In this document: positions 27,485 to 36,283 of the stretch, one piece after another
Position numbering within the stretch: the first letter of the stretch is position 1
Layout of the letters: each line of letters starts with the position of its first letter
Assembly (NCBI GenBank): GCA_965228125.1
Contig: OZ245791.1
Span: 2,480,001 to 2,544,000 of the forward strand
Direction of reading: 5' to 3'
Length of the DNA: 64,000 nt
Source of the DNA: GWF2-38-69 sp965228125
Lineage (GTDB): Bacteria > Verrucomicrobiota > Lentisphaeria > Victivallales > GWF2-38-69
Translations under genes and position numbers: made by a program
Notes under the pieces: generated by a model
Told to the model about the DNA's origin: nothing
Database searches by the model: none
Seen by the model: only the letters and a program-made list of their open reading frames with translations

Positions 27485-28965
27485 GTTCACCTCGTACCGA
27501 AGTGGTTTAGAAACATTATTATCGTCGTTAATCCCATTCCAAAACCAATAAGTTCACCTCGTACCGAAGTGGTTTAGAAACTTTGCTGACTTTGTCTATC
27601 ATGGGTTTTTGGGGTTTAGTTCACCTCGTACCGAAGTGGTTTAGAAACTTTTTAATGTAACTATCTACTGCAAAATCCTTTCCGTTCACCTCGTACCGAA
27701 GTGGTTTAGAAACATGATGGTATTAAAGTTTGACTGTATCTTGCTTGTGTTCACCTCGTACCGAAGTGGTTTAGAAACTATCTATGTTATTCACTTCTAT
27801 TTGTTTTTTCTCTAGTTCACCTCGTACCGAAGTGGTTTAGAAACATGTGTCGAAGTTTAACTGCTGATATAGATGATTCTGTTCACCTCGTACCGAAGTG
27901 GTTTAGAAACATTGGGAATTCATTTCTATGAAATATTACCCTTATGGTTCACCTCGTACCGAAGTGGTTTAGAAACCTTTATAGACTTCGGAGGATGCGG
28001 CAAAGTCGTCAGGTTCACCTCGTACCGAAGTGGTTTAGAAACTCCTTATTGCCTTACGAAGTTGTATTCAGACATCCGTTCACCTCGTACCGAAGTGGTT
28101 TAGAAACTCCAGAGGCTTCCATTTTGACTTACTGTTGACAGTGGTTCACCTCGTACCGAAGTGGTTTAGAAACCAACTGTAGCCATTGAAGTAATAGAGC
28201 TAAAGTCCAGTTCACCTCGTACCGAAGTGGTTTAGAAACAAATAAAAACATTTATGTGTAGTAGTCAAACTGTTAGTTCACCTCGTACCGAAGTGGTTTA
28301 GAAACCATTTGTAAACTGTTGTTTTATTTGGAATTCCCTCGTTCACCTCGTACCGAAGTGGTTTAGAAACTACAAGCATTGATAGATGGCGGAGCGTCAG
28401 AATTAGTTCACCTCGTACCGAAGTGGTTTAGAAACACAGGAGAAGCAGGATTTACTGCAAGAACACTATTCGGTTCACCTCGTACCGAAGTGGTTTAGAA
28501 ACCCTCAAATGTAGGCACGGCCGGAGTCGGAGTATATAGTTCACCTCGTACCGAAGTGGTTTAGAAACGCAAGACTACGGCTATGACCGACACAGATTGG
28601 GACGGTTCACCTCGTACCGAAGTGGTTTAGAAACTTTGTAGGTGGATTTAGCGTATATTCTTCTTTCCAAGTTCACCTCGTACCGAAGTGGTTTAGAAAC
28701 GATTATATAGCCAACAGAAAAAGGAATAAACTTATTGTTCACCTCGTACCGAAGTGGTTTAGAAACAAAGCTAAAGTTATCATTTATAAACCTCTAAGTT
28801 AAGTTCACCTCGTACCGAAGTGGTTTAGAAACATAAGGTTGTATGTGTAGGTCCTGAGCGTGATATAGTTCACCTCGTACCGAAGTGGTTTAGAAACTTT
28901 CACAATCAGCCCCACAAAAGTAATAATGTGAATTAGTTCACCTCGTACCGAAGTGGTTTAGAAAC
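27485..28965 (+). CRISPR. CRISPR array, 23 repeats and 22 spacers
   Basis: The repeat is 30 bp, beginning GTTCACCTCG and ending GTTTAGAAAC, with the central part TACCGAAGTG. I counted 23 copies from 27485 to 28936 (start positions), all identical as far as I can read. Spacers are 35-38 nt. A hairpin is possible between CACCTCG and CGAAGTG around a 3-base loop, with one internal mismatch. The GAAAC 3' end fits transcription on this strand, away from the cas genes. No spacer visibly matches other sequence in the window. Identity of even the last repeat suggests either recent growth or strong homogenisation. Confidence 0.98.
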
Positions 28966-29008
28966 TTTGAGTGGAAGAAGATATTAAAGAGAGACAGAAT
29001 CTGGTGAG

Positions 29009-29485
29009 TTAAGATAAAAATCTTTGCATAAGCATTTCTCCTGGCGAAGATCCACCTTTGGATGTGATGGGAACGGCATTTAAAAGGTTTTCTATTTTTA
29101 GCTCGTTTTTGTCTTTGTAGCATGAAACCATCATTCTAAAATTGTTCATTATACCTATTAGATTGCGATTGCTGCCTTTTAAATATATTACTTTTTCAGC
29201 TAATACATCTTTGTTCTGGTAATAACGAACATTGAAAAGTTCAAAATAACGCTCGCAAAAAGTATCTGCTATAACTGTCCATTGGGTTTTATGAGTAAAT
29301 TTTATGGCGAAAGTGAAAAATGTTTCTTGATTAGTGAAGAGCATCAGCCCCCATGTTTTTCCTAACCAGACTGTATCTGCGCGCCAGAACCTGTACCACT
29401 CATAATTGCTGACACTTGGAATGTCTTTGAGTTCAGCTAGATAATAAAATTTTTTAACAAAAGTGCTGAAAGATAAAAAAATCAT
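29009..29485 (-). CDS. Hypothetical protein, possibly DUF6933-like
   Basis: This 158-residue protein has no signal peptide and no clear catalytic motif. The central pattern WGLMLFTNQETFFTFAIKF is reminiscent of small DUF6933-type proteins (about 150-160 residues), but I hold that loosely. The start lacks a good ribosome-binding site, and a stop lies a few codons upstream, so the N-terminus may be eroded. It sits between the end of the CRISPR array (43 bases away) and a fragment of a glcD-like gene. Confidence 0.5.
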   Translation of the reverse strand: MIFLSFSTFVKKFYYLAELKDIPSVSNYEWYRFWRADTVWLGKTWGLMLFTNQETFFTFAIKFTHKTQWTVIADTFCERYFELFNVRYYQNKDVLAEKVIYLKGSNRNLIGIMNNFRMMVSCYKDKNELKIENLLNAVPITSKGGSSPGEMLMQRFLS

Positions 29486-29516
29486 TTGATGTTTTCAAAA
29501 AATTAGTATTCTTTAT

Positions 29517-29579
29517 TTACACTATCTTGCCGGGATTGAAGATGTTTTTGGGATCGAAGGCGGCTTTGATGCCACGGAA
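29517..29579 (-). pseudogene. Fragment of a GlcD-like oxidase C-terminus
   Basis: These 63 bases encode, up to a TAA stop, the last about 20 residues of a GlcD-like protein (GIKAAFDPKNIFNPGKIV). They match 30440-30498, the true end of the neighbouring glcD gene, with two mismatches over 59 bases. Nothing upstream of this fragment continues the reading frame of a dehydrogenase, because the secreted hydrolase gene lies there instead. It is a scar of a duplication or of a second, lost glcD copy. Confidence 0.85.
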
Positions 29580-29591
29580 TCTTTCCGATAA

Positions 29592-30410
29592 TTATTTTGT
29601 TTCAACTGTTTCGTTAATATTCAAGAATAACAGTACGACTTTGGCGAATTCGTCAGGTGCTTCGTAAATCAAAAGGTGTGTTGCGTTCTTGAATTGAATT
29701 AGCCATGCCCCGGGAATAGCTGTAGCAATAGCTTTCGAACTTTCAACTCCCACTGTGGTGTCTGAAGTCCCAACTATGAGCATTACCTGATTGGAGATAA
29801 AAGGCAGTTTGTCCATAGGTGTTTTCCAATGAGTCGTAGCTTCGAGTTGTCGTAGAACAGTCGGGCTTATTTCATTAGCTGTTGAGTTTTCCTCTTTTTC
29901 TTTATTCAAGATTTTAGCTACATTGCTCCCGTCAGTGGAAGTGGCATAGATGATTGCTTTATTGAATCGTTGCGGATATTCCAGTAATAACTCCTGAGTG
30001 ATAGTGCTTCCCATTGAATATCCAAGCACATTTGCCTTTTTTACTTTAAGAGCATCAAGGAGGCCGATTACATCATCGGCAAATAATTTATAAGTGAATG
30101 CGTCTTCATTGGATGTCGTATAACCCATGCCTCGGTTATCCATTAAGATTAATTGGTATTCTTTTGATAAGGGATCAATGACTTTTTGAGGCCAATCATT
30201 TATTGTTCCACCCAGACCCATAATCATGATGAGAGGTTCTCCTGATCCAATCAGTTTATAGCCTATATCTATTCCATTGGCATGGACTTGATAGATAGTG
30301 TCGCCTTGCTTTTTATTGCCCGCTGGTTGTATAAGTTTAACTGTTGCGCAGGGAGCACTAATAGTTAACAAAATAATTAATGTAACAAACAAACAAGCGA
30401 TTCTTTTCAT
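29592..30410 (-). CDS. Secreted alpha/beta hydrolase
   Basis: This protein of about 272 residues has a signal peptide (MKRIACLFVTLIILLTISAPC) and an alpha/beta hydrolase fold. The nucleophile elbow is GYSMGS, the oxyanion strand shows IMGLGGTINDW, the acid is in MLIVGTSDTT and the histidine in NATHLL. DNRGMGYT is typical of the family of small esterases, lactonases and dehalogenase-like enzymes. The substrate is unknown. I place the start at the second ATG, seven bases after GGGA; an ATG two codons earlier is possible. It sits 26 bases after glcD and directly before a copied glcD 3' end. Confidence 0.85.
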   Translation of the reverse strand: MKRIACLFVTLIILLTISAPCATVKLIQPAGNKKQGDTIYQVHANGIDIGYKLIGSGEPLIMIMGLGGTINDWPQKVIDPLSKEYQLILMDNRGMGYTTSNEDAFTYKLFADDVIGLLDALKVKKANVLGYSMGSTITQELLLEYPQRFNKAIIYATSTDGSNVAKILNKEKEENSTANEISPTVLRQLEATTHWKTPMDKLPFISNQVMLIVGTSDTTVGVESSKAIATAIPGAWLIQFKNATHLLIYEAPDEFAKVVLLFLNINETVETK

Positions 30411-30435
30411 ATGCATTTCCCTTATTTTTTTAGCT

Positions 30436-31830
30436 CTATACTATCTTGCCGGGGTTGAGGATGTTTTTGGGATCGAAGGCGGCTTTGATGCCACGGAAGA
30501 TTTCGAGGTTTTTGGGATGGATATTGTTTTTAAGAAATTCCTTTTTGGCATAGCCTATGCCGTGTTCGCCCGAGATGTGTCCGCCAATGCTTCTGGATTT
30601 AGCGTAAAGCTCATCAAAAATGGCTTTTGCTTTTTTGTGCCAAACCGATTCTTCCATACGATCTTTGAGCAGATAAATATGCAGATTGCCGTCTCCTGCA
30701 TGCCCGAAACTTTTTATTCGGATGTCGTATTTGGTTTGGAGCGAATTGGCAAAGTGAACGAACTCGGCAATCATATTTCTAGGTACGACCACATCGCATT
30801 CATCCAACTGGGTAGTTGAGGCCTTGATTGCTTCAAGAAAAGTTCCTCTCGCTGACCAGATAGCTTTATTCCTTTCGGGAGTATTGGAGATCAAGACGTC
30901 TATTGCTCCGGCATCCAGGCATGTATGGGCGACTTGTTCGTAAGCTGTTTCAATCTCTGTCTTGGTATTTCCGTCAAAAGTCAGGAGCAGATAGGCGTCT
31001 GCTGTATTGTGGGGCAGTTTTTTCCCGATGTATTCTTCTGCGCAGAGAATTACATCTTTCTCCATAAATTCCAAAGCTGTAGGAATAACTTTGGATTTCA
31101 GGATAAGCGGGACCGCTTCAATGGCTTTATCAAGGGCAGGGAAGGGAACGAGCAAACTGATGCTATATTTCGGAACAGGAAGGAGTTTGAGGATGGCTTT
31201 TGTCACGACGACAAGTGTTCCTTCTGAACCCATAATCAAATGCATCAGGTTATAGCCCGAACTGGTTTTAACTATCTTGCCCCCAATCTCGTCTATTGTT
31301 CCGTCGGGATAGACTATTTCCAATCCCAGTACGTTGTCTCTGGTTACTCCGTATTTCATAGCTCTCATGCCGCCGGCGTTGGTGTTGATATTACCGCCGA
31401 TTGTTGCGCTTTTTTCACCGGGTTCAGGCGAATAGAAAAGCCCGCTACCATCAAGGAAACTTATTATATCCATGAGAAGGACGCCGGGTTCTACAGTTAG
31501 AGTCAGATTGTTTTCATCCAATTCTAAAATCTTGTTCATTTTGCTCAGATTCATCATGATGCCGCCATGTACTGCGACGGCTGAACCGACAAGCCCCGTT
31601 CCTTGTCCTCTCGGGGTAACAGGAATATTATTATCGCAGGCATATTTCATGATATCGGATACTTCTTTTGTGGATAGCACTTCCACCAGAACTTCAGGGA
31701 AGTGTTTTTCTCCGATAAGCTCATCATGACTGAAATCTTCGTTTATTGCATCACCGATAAAAACTCTTTCATTGCCAAGGAGTTGAACTAAGAAATCAAT
31801 GTTTTCCTGTTTTAGTTTTTTGTACGCCAT
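30436..31830 (-). CDS. glcD: FAD-linked D-2-hydroxyacid (lactate/glycolate) dehydrogenase
   Basis: This 464-residue flavoprotein oxidises a 2-hydroxyacid such as D-lactate or glycolate. The PCMH-type FAD-binding domain shows PVTPRGQGTGLVGSA near residue 70 and PEPGEKSATIGGNINTNAGG near 135. The substrate domain has SFGHAGDGNLHIYL and HISGEHGIGYAKK, and ends with AAFDPKNILNPGKIV. The closest well-studied relatives I know by pattern are LctD of electron-bifurcating lactate dehydrogenases and bacterial GlcD. EtfA and EtfB genes of the matching type lie 10 kb downstream rather than adjacent. The exact substrate and electron acceptor are inference. Confidence 0.9.
   Translation of the reverse strand: MAYKKLKQENIDFLVQLLGNERVFIGDAINEDFSHDELIGEKHFPEVLVEVLSTKEVSDIMKYACDNNIPVTPRGQGTGLVGSAVAVHGGIMMNLSKMNKILELDENNLTLTVEPGVLLMDIISFLDGSGLFYSPEPGEKSATIGGNINTNAGGMRAMKYGVTRDNVLGLEIVYPDGTIDEIGGKIVKTSSGYNLMHLIMGSEGTLVVVTKAILKLLPVPKYSISLLVPFPALDKAIEAVPLILKSKVIPTALEFMEKDVILCAEEYIGKKLPHNTADAYLLLTFDGNTKTEIETAYEQVAHTCLDAGAIDVLISNTPERNKAIWSARGTFLEAIKASTTQLDECDVVVPRNMIAEFVHFANSLQTKYDIRIKSFGHAGDGNLHIYLLKDRMEESVWHKKAKAIFDELYAKSRSIGGHISGEHGIGYAKKEFLKNNIHPKNLEIFRGIKAAFDPKNILNPGKIV
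30440..30498 (-). repeat. Parent copy of the duplicated glcD 3' end
   Basis: This stretch is the last 59 coding bases region of glcD. It recurs at 29521-29579 on the same strand with two substitutions, then similarity stops abruptly. The pair brackets the alpha/beta hydrolase gene. Confidence 0.85.
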
Positions 31831-31995
31831 TTTATGTTTTTTGGGTGATATTCAAGGGTTCTGTAAATTACGCTCATTTTAAGGTAGTATTTTTAAAATT
31901 CAAACAGAAAAGTATTTACTTCGTGAGCTAAATTAAATTATAGAGATAAAATTTCTCAAAAAATATTCTAGAAAAAAGTTAACAGACAGAAAAAC

Positions 31996-32541
31996 ATGAA
32001 AACAGAATCAACTTTGTATTTTGAAAAGGAAGGAAAAGATAATACTTCAGCTACATTGGAAGCAGTTGCCAAGGCAGCAAAAAGACTAGGTATAGATACT
32101 GTTGTAGTAGCTTCTACTACAGGTTCAACAGCAGTAAAAGCAGGCGAGATTCTTGGAAATTCAATAAGAATTATTGGTGTGCCATTTCAATCAGACAGGC
32201 AGGCTAAATGGGGTGCGCCTACTCCAGATAATATATCTGGATGTAAGGAGTTAGGAGTTGAACTTCTTCCCGACGAACCTGAAGTTAGATTTATTGATTC
32301 TGAAAGACCTGACATAGTTAATGCCTGGAGAATTCTAAGCAGAGGTTTCAAAGTGGCTATGCAATGTGCTTCAATGTGTGTTGATACAGGCATGATAAAA
32401 GAAGGAAGCGCAGTAATAGCTTTGGGAGGCCGTGTACAGGGCGTTGATACAGCTATTGCGGTGGAAATCTATGGATATGAAAAGATATTAACATCGAATG
32501 TTATAGAAATAATTGCTTTACCTCAAAAGAGAAAAGGTTAA
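31996..32541 (+). CDS. Stand-alone pyruvate kinase C-terminal-domain protein
   Basis: This 181-residue protein consists only of a fold like the regulatory C-domain of pyruvate kinase (PK_C). The pattern TSATLEAVAKAAKRLGIDTVVVASTTGSTAVKAGEIL (quoted in part: VVVASTTGSTAVKA) is typical of these small proteins, found singly in many anaerobes and archaea. No kinase catalytic domain is present, so it is unlikely to be an enzyme of glycolysis. Function unknown. It overlaps the convergent MerR gene by four bases. Confidence 0.8.
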   Translation: MKTESTLYFEKEGKDNTSATLEAVAKAAKRLGIDTVVVASTTGSTAVKAGEILGNSIRIIGVPFQSDRQAKWGAPTPDNISGCKELGVELLPDEPEVRFIDSERPDIVNAWRILSRGFKVAMQCASMCVDTGMIKEGSAVIALGGRVQGVDTAIAVEIYGYEKILTSNVIEIIALPQKRKG

Positions 32542-32969
32542 TGCTTTGCAAGATGGGCTTTCATAAATTCATCAAACCCGCTGTTCATGGGATTGAACTT
32601 GTCTGTATCATTATTCTTAATTAAATTTTCATAGTAATCTTCTTTTTTATCAAGAACTTCCAACTGCTTTGCAAGTTCATTCATTTTTTCTATAGCTTTA
32701 GCATGAGCGTCTTTGATTATTTCATAACGCTCTTTGATAGTGGAATCTCCAATTATACAAAGGTCTATATATTTTCTTATCGACTTATTATCTACACCTG
32801 AGCTTCTTAGGCATTTTATAGTACATCCCCAATACAAATCTTTTTCTTTAAAAATCCCGACATTGTTTTTATCTCTGCTTATAAAAGGAAAGAGTCCGCT
32901 TTTTGCCCAAAATCTTATTGTATGCTCTGAAACATTTAATTTTTTTGCTACTTCTTTAATCGTAAACAC
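32538..32969 (-). CDS. MerR-family transcriptional regulator
   Basis: This 143-residue regulator starts with a winged helix-turn-helix (FTIKEVAKKLNVSEHTIRFWAKSGLFPF), followed by KNNVGIFKEKDL and a coiled-coil dimerisation helix from about residue 85. It has no conserved metal-binding cysteine pair near the C-terminus, so it probably senses a small molecule or stress. It is divergent from an NTF2-like gene and a flavodoxin-like gene. The promoter of those genes shows the 19-bp spacer typical of MerR-controlled promoters. Confidence 0.9.
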   Translation of the reverse strand: MFTIKEVAKKLNVSEHTIRFWAKSGLFPFISRDKNNVGIFKEKDLYWGCTIKCLRSSGVDNKSIRKYIDLCIIGDSTIKERYEIIKDAHAKAIEKMNELAKQLEVLDKKEDYYENLIKNNDTDKFNPMNSGFDEFMKAHLAKH

Positions 32970-33062
32970 ACTGCCACCTTTTAGTTAAATGTACTATAAA
33001 TACCGATAATATAATACCTTATAATTATTTTATAAAAATATTGCAAATCGTTATCAAGGCTC

Positions 33063-33093
33063 TTGACTGAGAGCAGCTCTCAAGCTGTATACT
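33063..33093 (+). promoter_or_regulatory. MerR-type promoter and operator
   Basis: TTGACT (-35, 33063-33068) and TATACT (-10, 33088-33093) are separated by exactly 19 bases. The spacer begins with a perfect palindrome, GAGAGC-A-GCTCTC (33069-33081). An overlong 19-bp spacer with a dyad between the hexamers is the hallmark of promoters activated by MerR-family proteins through DNA twisting. The divergent MerR gene lies 94 bases to the left and the target gene starts 62 bases to the right. Confidence 0.8.
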
Positions 33094-33154
33094 ATGATTA
33101 TATAAGATTAATGAGGTATATGGCAAATCATAAAACAATTCAAGGAATAATAAT

Positions 33155-33571
33155 ATGAACAAAATCAGCCTAAGAGAGAGGAATCTAAAAATAGTAAATG
33201 CTTTTTTTGATCGTCTGGAAGCGATGGAAATTAATAGTTTTATAGAGTTAATTGATGATAACTGTGTTCAGAAAATGCCGTATTCTCCTGAATGGTTTAT
33301 AAAAGAATTAAACGGGAAAGAAGCTATCTATAAACAGTTTAAGAGCCTGCCGGAAGTATTTGAATCCATGCGTTACGATAAAATTATAGAACCGTTATTG
33401 GATGAAAATAAGTTTCTGGCAAGATTTACCGGGCAGATAAAAAGAAAGGACGGAACAATTTATCAGAATAATTACATAAATCTCTTTACCTTGCGTAATG
33501 GGAAAATTATTGAAATAATAGAGTATTTTGACCCGATTATTCTTGAGAAAGGGTTTAAGCCTAAGAATTAA
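33155..33571 (+). CDS. NTF2-like (SnoaL-type) protein
   Basis: This 138-residue protein has the pattern of the cone-shaped NTF2/SnoaL fold: an N-terminal helix pair (NAFFDRLEAMEINSFIELIDDNC), then strands with a final LFTLRNGKIIEIIEYFDP. Such proteins include ketosteroid isomerase-like enzymes and simple ligand binders. It probably forms an operon with the following reductase gene, 83 bases on, under the MerR-type promoter. The role is not known. Confidence 0.8.
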   Translation: MNKISLRERNLKIVNAFFDRLEAMEINSFIELIDDNCVQKMPYSPEWFIKELNGKEAIYKQFKSLPEVFESMRYDKIIEPLLDENKFLARFTGQIKRKDGTIYQNNYINLFTLRNGKIIEIIEYFDPIILEKGFKPKN

Positions 33572-33654
33572 CTAATCTTTTTTAAGAGCAGAAAGATTAC
33601 AGCAAATATAGAGCTTACCAGTAATTTATATAAAAACCTAATTGGAGAAACAAA

Positions 33655-34289
33655 ATGAAAGTTATTGCCTACAATGGAAGCCCGAGAAAAAACGGAAATA
33701 CCGCAATTCTTATCAGGACAGTATTTAAAGAACTCAATAAGCACGGAATAGAAACAGAAGAAATACACATAGGTCTTAAAAATTACAAAGGGTGCATGGG
33801 GTGCATGAAGTGTGCTGAGAATAAAAACGGCAAATGCGTTATATCTTCTGACGACCTTAATCAACAGATTGAAAAAATAAAAGAAGCCGATGCTGTTATT
33901 TTTGGAAGCCCTATATACTGCGCAAACATTTCCGGCCAGATGAAAGTCTTTATTGACAGAGTCAGCCTCGTAGGTGTCGTAAATGATGATTTATTCAAGA
34001 GAAAACTTGGTGCCGGGGTACTTGCTGTAAGAAGAGCAGGAGGAGTTGAAGGGATGCATACTATAAACTCATTTTTTGCGGTTTCTCAAATGATTATTGT
34101 AGGCAGCACCTACTGGACATGGGATACGGGATGCTTGAAGGAGAAGTTCTTAAAGATGAAGAAGGACTCCAGACAATGACGAATATCGGAAAAAATATGG
34201 CATGGCTTCTCAAGTGCCTGGAAGCAGCCAAAGGCAAAGTGGCAGAACCCGATTCATCTAGACAGGTATTTACCAATTTTATAAGATAA
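33655..34289 (+). pseudogene. Flavodoxin-family NAD(P)H:FMN reductase, frameshifted
   Basis: The gene encodes an FMN-dependent reductase (KVIAYNGSPRKNGNT phosphate-binding loop at the N-terminus, GCMGCMKC cysteine segment near residue 44, FGSPIYCANISGQMKVFIDR). The upstream frame ends in a TGA at 34177-34179 after 174 residues. A one-base loss near 34117 explains it: in the next frame, MGYGMLEGEVLKDEEGLQTM and NMAWLLKCLEAA continue the expected family C-terminus to a TAA at 34287-34289. In relatives this point reads YWNMGYG; here the AAC codon for N is reduced to AC. It is either a genuine recent frameshift or a sequencing error. Confidence 0.85.
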
Positions 34290-34800
34290 ATCTATACCGT
34301 TTATTGATCTTGAGGTATTTTATGGCGGACATGGTGGCCCATGGTCCAGAACTGAAATAAAAAAACTTCTACAAACAATAAAAACTCCTTAAACAGAAAG
34401 ATTTTGATTCAATCTTAAAATATTTTCCCTAGGCAGTCATGTAAGGAACGACACTCCAAATATGACTGCTATGCCCAAACTTACTGTGCTATAGGCATCC
34501 TATCCTGCTCATGGTACGACGCAAACATCGCACGCATTCTCTAAGCTATACTATTATTAGCATTTAGTGGCAACTAATCATAATGAAGATTGGTTAAATT
34601 GTTTAGTAAACATATGGCAACAAATAGAAAGTACTTTAAATTCAATACAAACGGCATATTGATGTTGCAATAGGTAATAAGCAAATAGCAGAAGATATAG
34701 AGATATTAAAGTCAGTATTTTAAAGACTAAATAGGGTGTGCATAAGAACTTAATCCCTAAATAATATAGGAAACAGCTATGTTCCTTAAAAAGGAAAATC
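34290..34800. other. Intergenic region with a possible coding remnant, 511 bp
   Basis: From 34294 to 34392 one frame reads DLEVFYGGHGGPWSRTEIKK and ends at a stop, with protein-like composition but no start. It may be the tail of a decayed gene. The rest is AT-rich with no ORF, hairpin terminator or promoter that I can support. An AAAAAGGAAAATC ribosome-binding site at the right end serves the next gene. Confidence 0.4.
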
Positions 34801-36054
34801 ATGCCCAATAAGATAGAGGAAAAAATTCTAGAAGAAAAACAATTCAACTCTATTCTTCTTGAGAATACTATGGAAGGAGTTGTGGCCTGCAACGCAGATG
34901 GTATATTGGTTCTATTCAATAAAACCGCCCGCAAATGGCATGGAATAGATGCTATGTTTCTCCCACCCGAAGAATGGACTAAAAATTATGATCTTTTTGA
35001 ATTTGACGGAAAAACGCCTTTAGAAAAAGATAGAATCCCCTTATTCCGCGCATACAATGGAGAATATTTAAAAAATGTCGGCATGTCCATTTCAGCAAAA
35101 AATCAACCCATTCGTTATATAGAAGCAAGCGGTGGCCCGCTGTTAGATGAAGATAATAACAAATTGGGGGCAGTCGTAATTCTGCATGACATTACAGAGC
35201 GAAAGGAAATGGAGGATGATTTAAAAAGGATGACTCTTATACTGTCCCATGCTGAGAAATTAGTCCGACTCGGCAGTTGGTGTTATATAGCTGACACTCA
35301 GAGAACTATCTGGTCTGATGAGGAATTCCGCATCTATGGATTAACACCTGGACCGCAGTCTCCCGGTTACAATGAACTACTTGCAAAGTATATCCATCCA
35401 GACGACAGAACTGAACTGGACAGAAAATTCAAAGAATCTCTCAACAACAAGTCTTCGTTTAGAATACAACACAGAATTATTAAACCAAACGGCAGTATAT
35501 GTATTCTGGATAATATTGCTGAACCTTATCTAGATGAACAAGGAAATCTGCTCAAATATATAGGTGCTACATTTGACATCACTGATCGCAAGAAAGATGA
35601 AGAAGAATTAAGAAAAAACCTAGAAGTCCAAAATGAACAAAAGAAACTCCTAGAATATAAAAGTGCCGCACTTCAAGAAGTCTTAAAATCAATTGATCTC
35701 GACAAGAATGAACTGATAAATAGAGTGATGGCAAACATAAATAATCTAATTATGCCAACCTTAAGCATTCTCAAAAGCAAAAAAGATATCTCTGGATACG
35801 TAGAGCTACTTGAAAAGAATTTAGAATCTCTTGTATCTTCCTTTGGACGCAGAATAATAGAGAAAAACCTGAGACTTACGCCAAAAGAGATAATTATCTG
35901 TGACATGATTAAAAGCGGTATGGCTTCAAAAGAAATAGCTGAGACTATGAATATCTCCCTTCAAACAATTGGACTACATAGGAAAAATATCCGTAAAAAG
36001 CTTTCTTTGTGCAACAAGCAAATTAATCTGACATCTTACTTGCAGAGATTATAG
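34801..36054 (+). CDS. PAS-PAS-LuxR transcriptional regulator
   Basis: This 417-residue cytosolic protein has two PAS domains (about residues 20-140, ending DITERKEMEDDL, and 150-270, ending DITDRKKDEEEL), a coiled coil (270-330) and a C-terminal LuxR-type helix-turn-helix (LTPKEIIICDMIKSGMASKEIAETMNIS in part: LTPKEIIICDMIKSG). The GxxSKEIA pattern confirms the DNA-binding domain. Fusion of PAS sensors directly to LuxR output makes it a one-component regulator. The 928-residue secreted protein gene begins 230 bases downstream and could be a target. Confidence 0.88.
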   Translation: MPNKIEEKILEEKQFNSILLENTMEGVVACNADGILVLFNKTARKWHGIDAMFLPPEEWTKNYDLFEFDGKTPLEKDRIPLFRAYNGEYLKNVGMSISAKNQPIRYIEASGGPLLDEDNNKLGAVVILHDITERKEMEDDLKRMTLILSHAEKLVRLGSWCYIADTQRTIWSDEEFRIYGLTPGPQSPGYNELLAKYIHPDDRTELDRKFKESLNNKSSFRIQHRIIKPNGSICILDNIAEPYLDEQGNLLKYIGATFDITDRKKDEEELRKNLEVQNEQKKLLEYKSAALQEVLKSIDLDKNELINRVMANINNLIMPTLSILKSKKDISGYVELLEKNLESLVSSFGRRIIEKNLRLTPKEIIICDMIKSGMASKEIAETMNISLQTIGLHRKNIRKKLSLCNKQINLTSYLQRL

Positions 36055-36283
36055 TTTAGTGGAAAACATTGTCTTTTATACAGCTTATATATTGATATTA
36101 CAGAAAATAGAAGTCCATAGATATTGAAAAACAATTTCGAATCTACATACATATTGGGTATATTTTATATCCATTGCATATCTTAATATTACCCATAAAT
36201 ACTTGGATCATATGCTATTTTTTTTATTTATTATCAGATAAAATTTCTGAAAAGATTTTAAAATTAATTAAGAGAAAAGAATT

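Noticed and set aside
27873..28138. Overlapping open frames across the CRISPR array
   Set aside because: They arise from translation of identical repeats and spacers and have no ribosome-binding site.
34294..34392. Functional small gene after the broken reductase
   Set aside because: It has no start codon or ribosome-binding site; treated only as a possible remnant.
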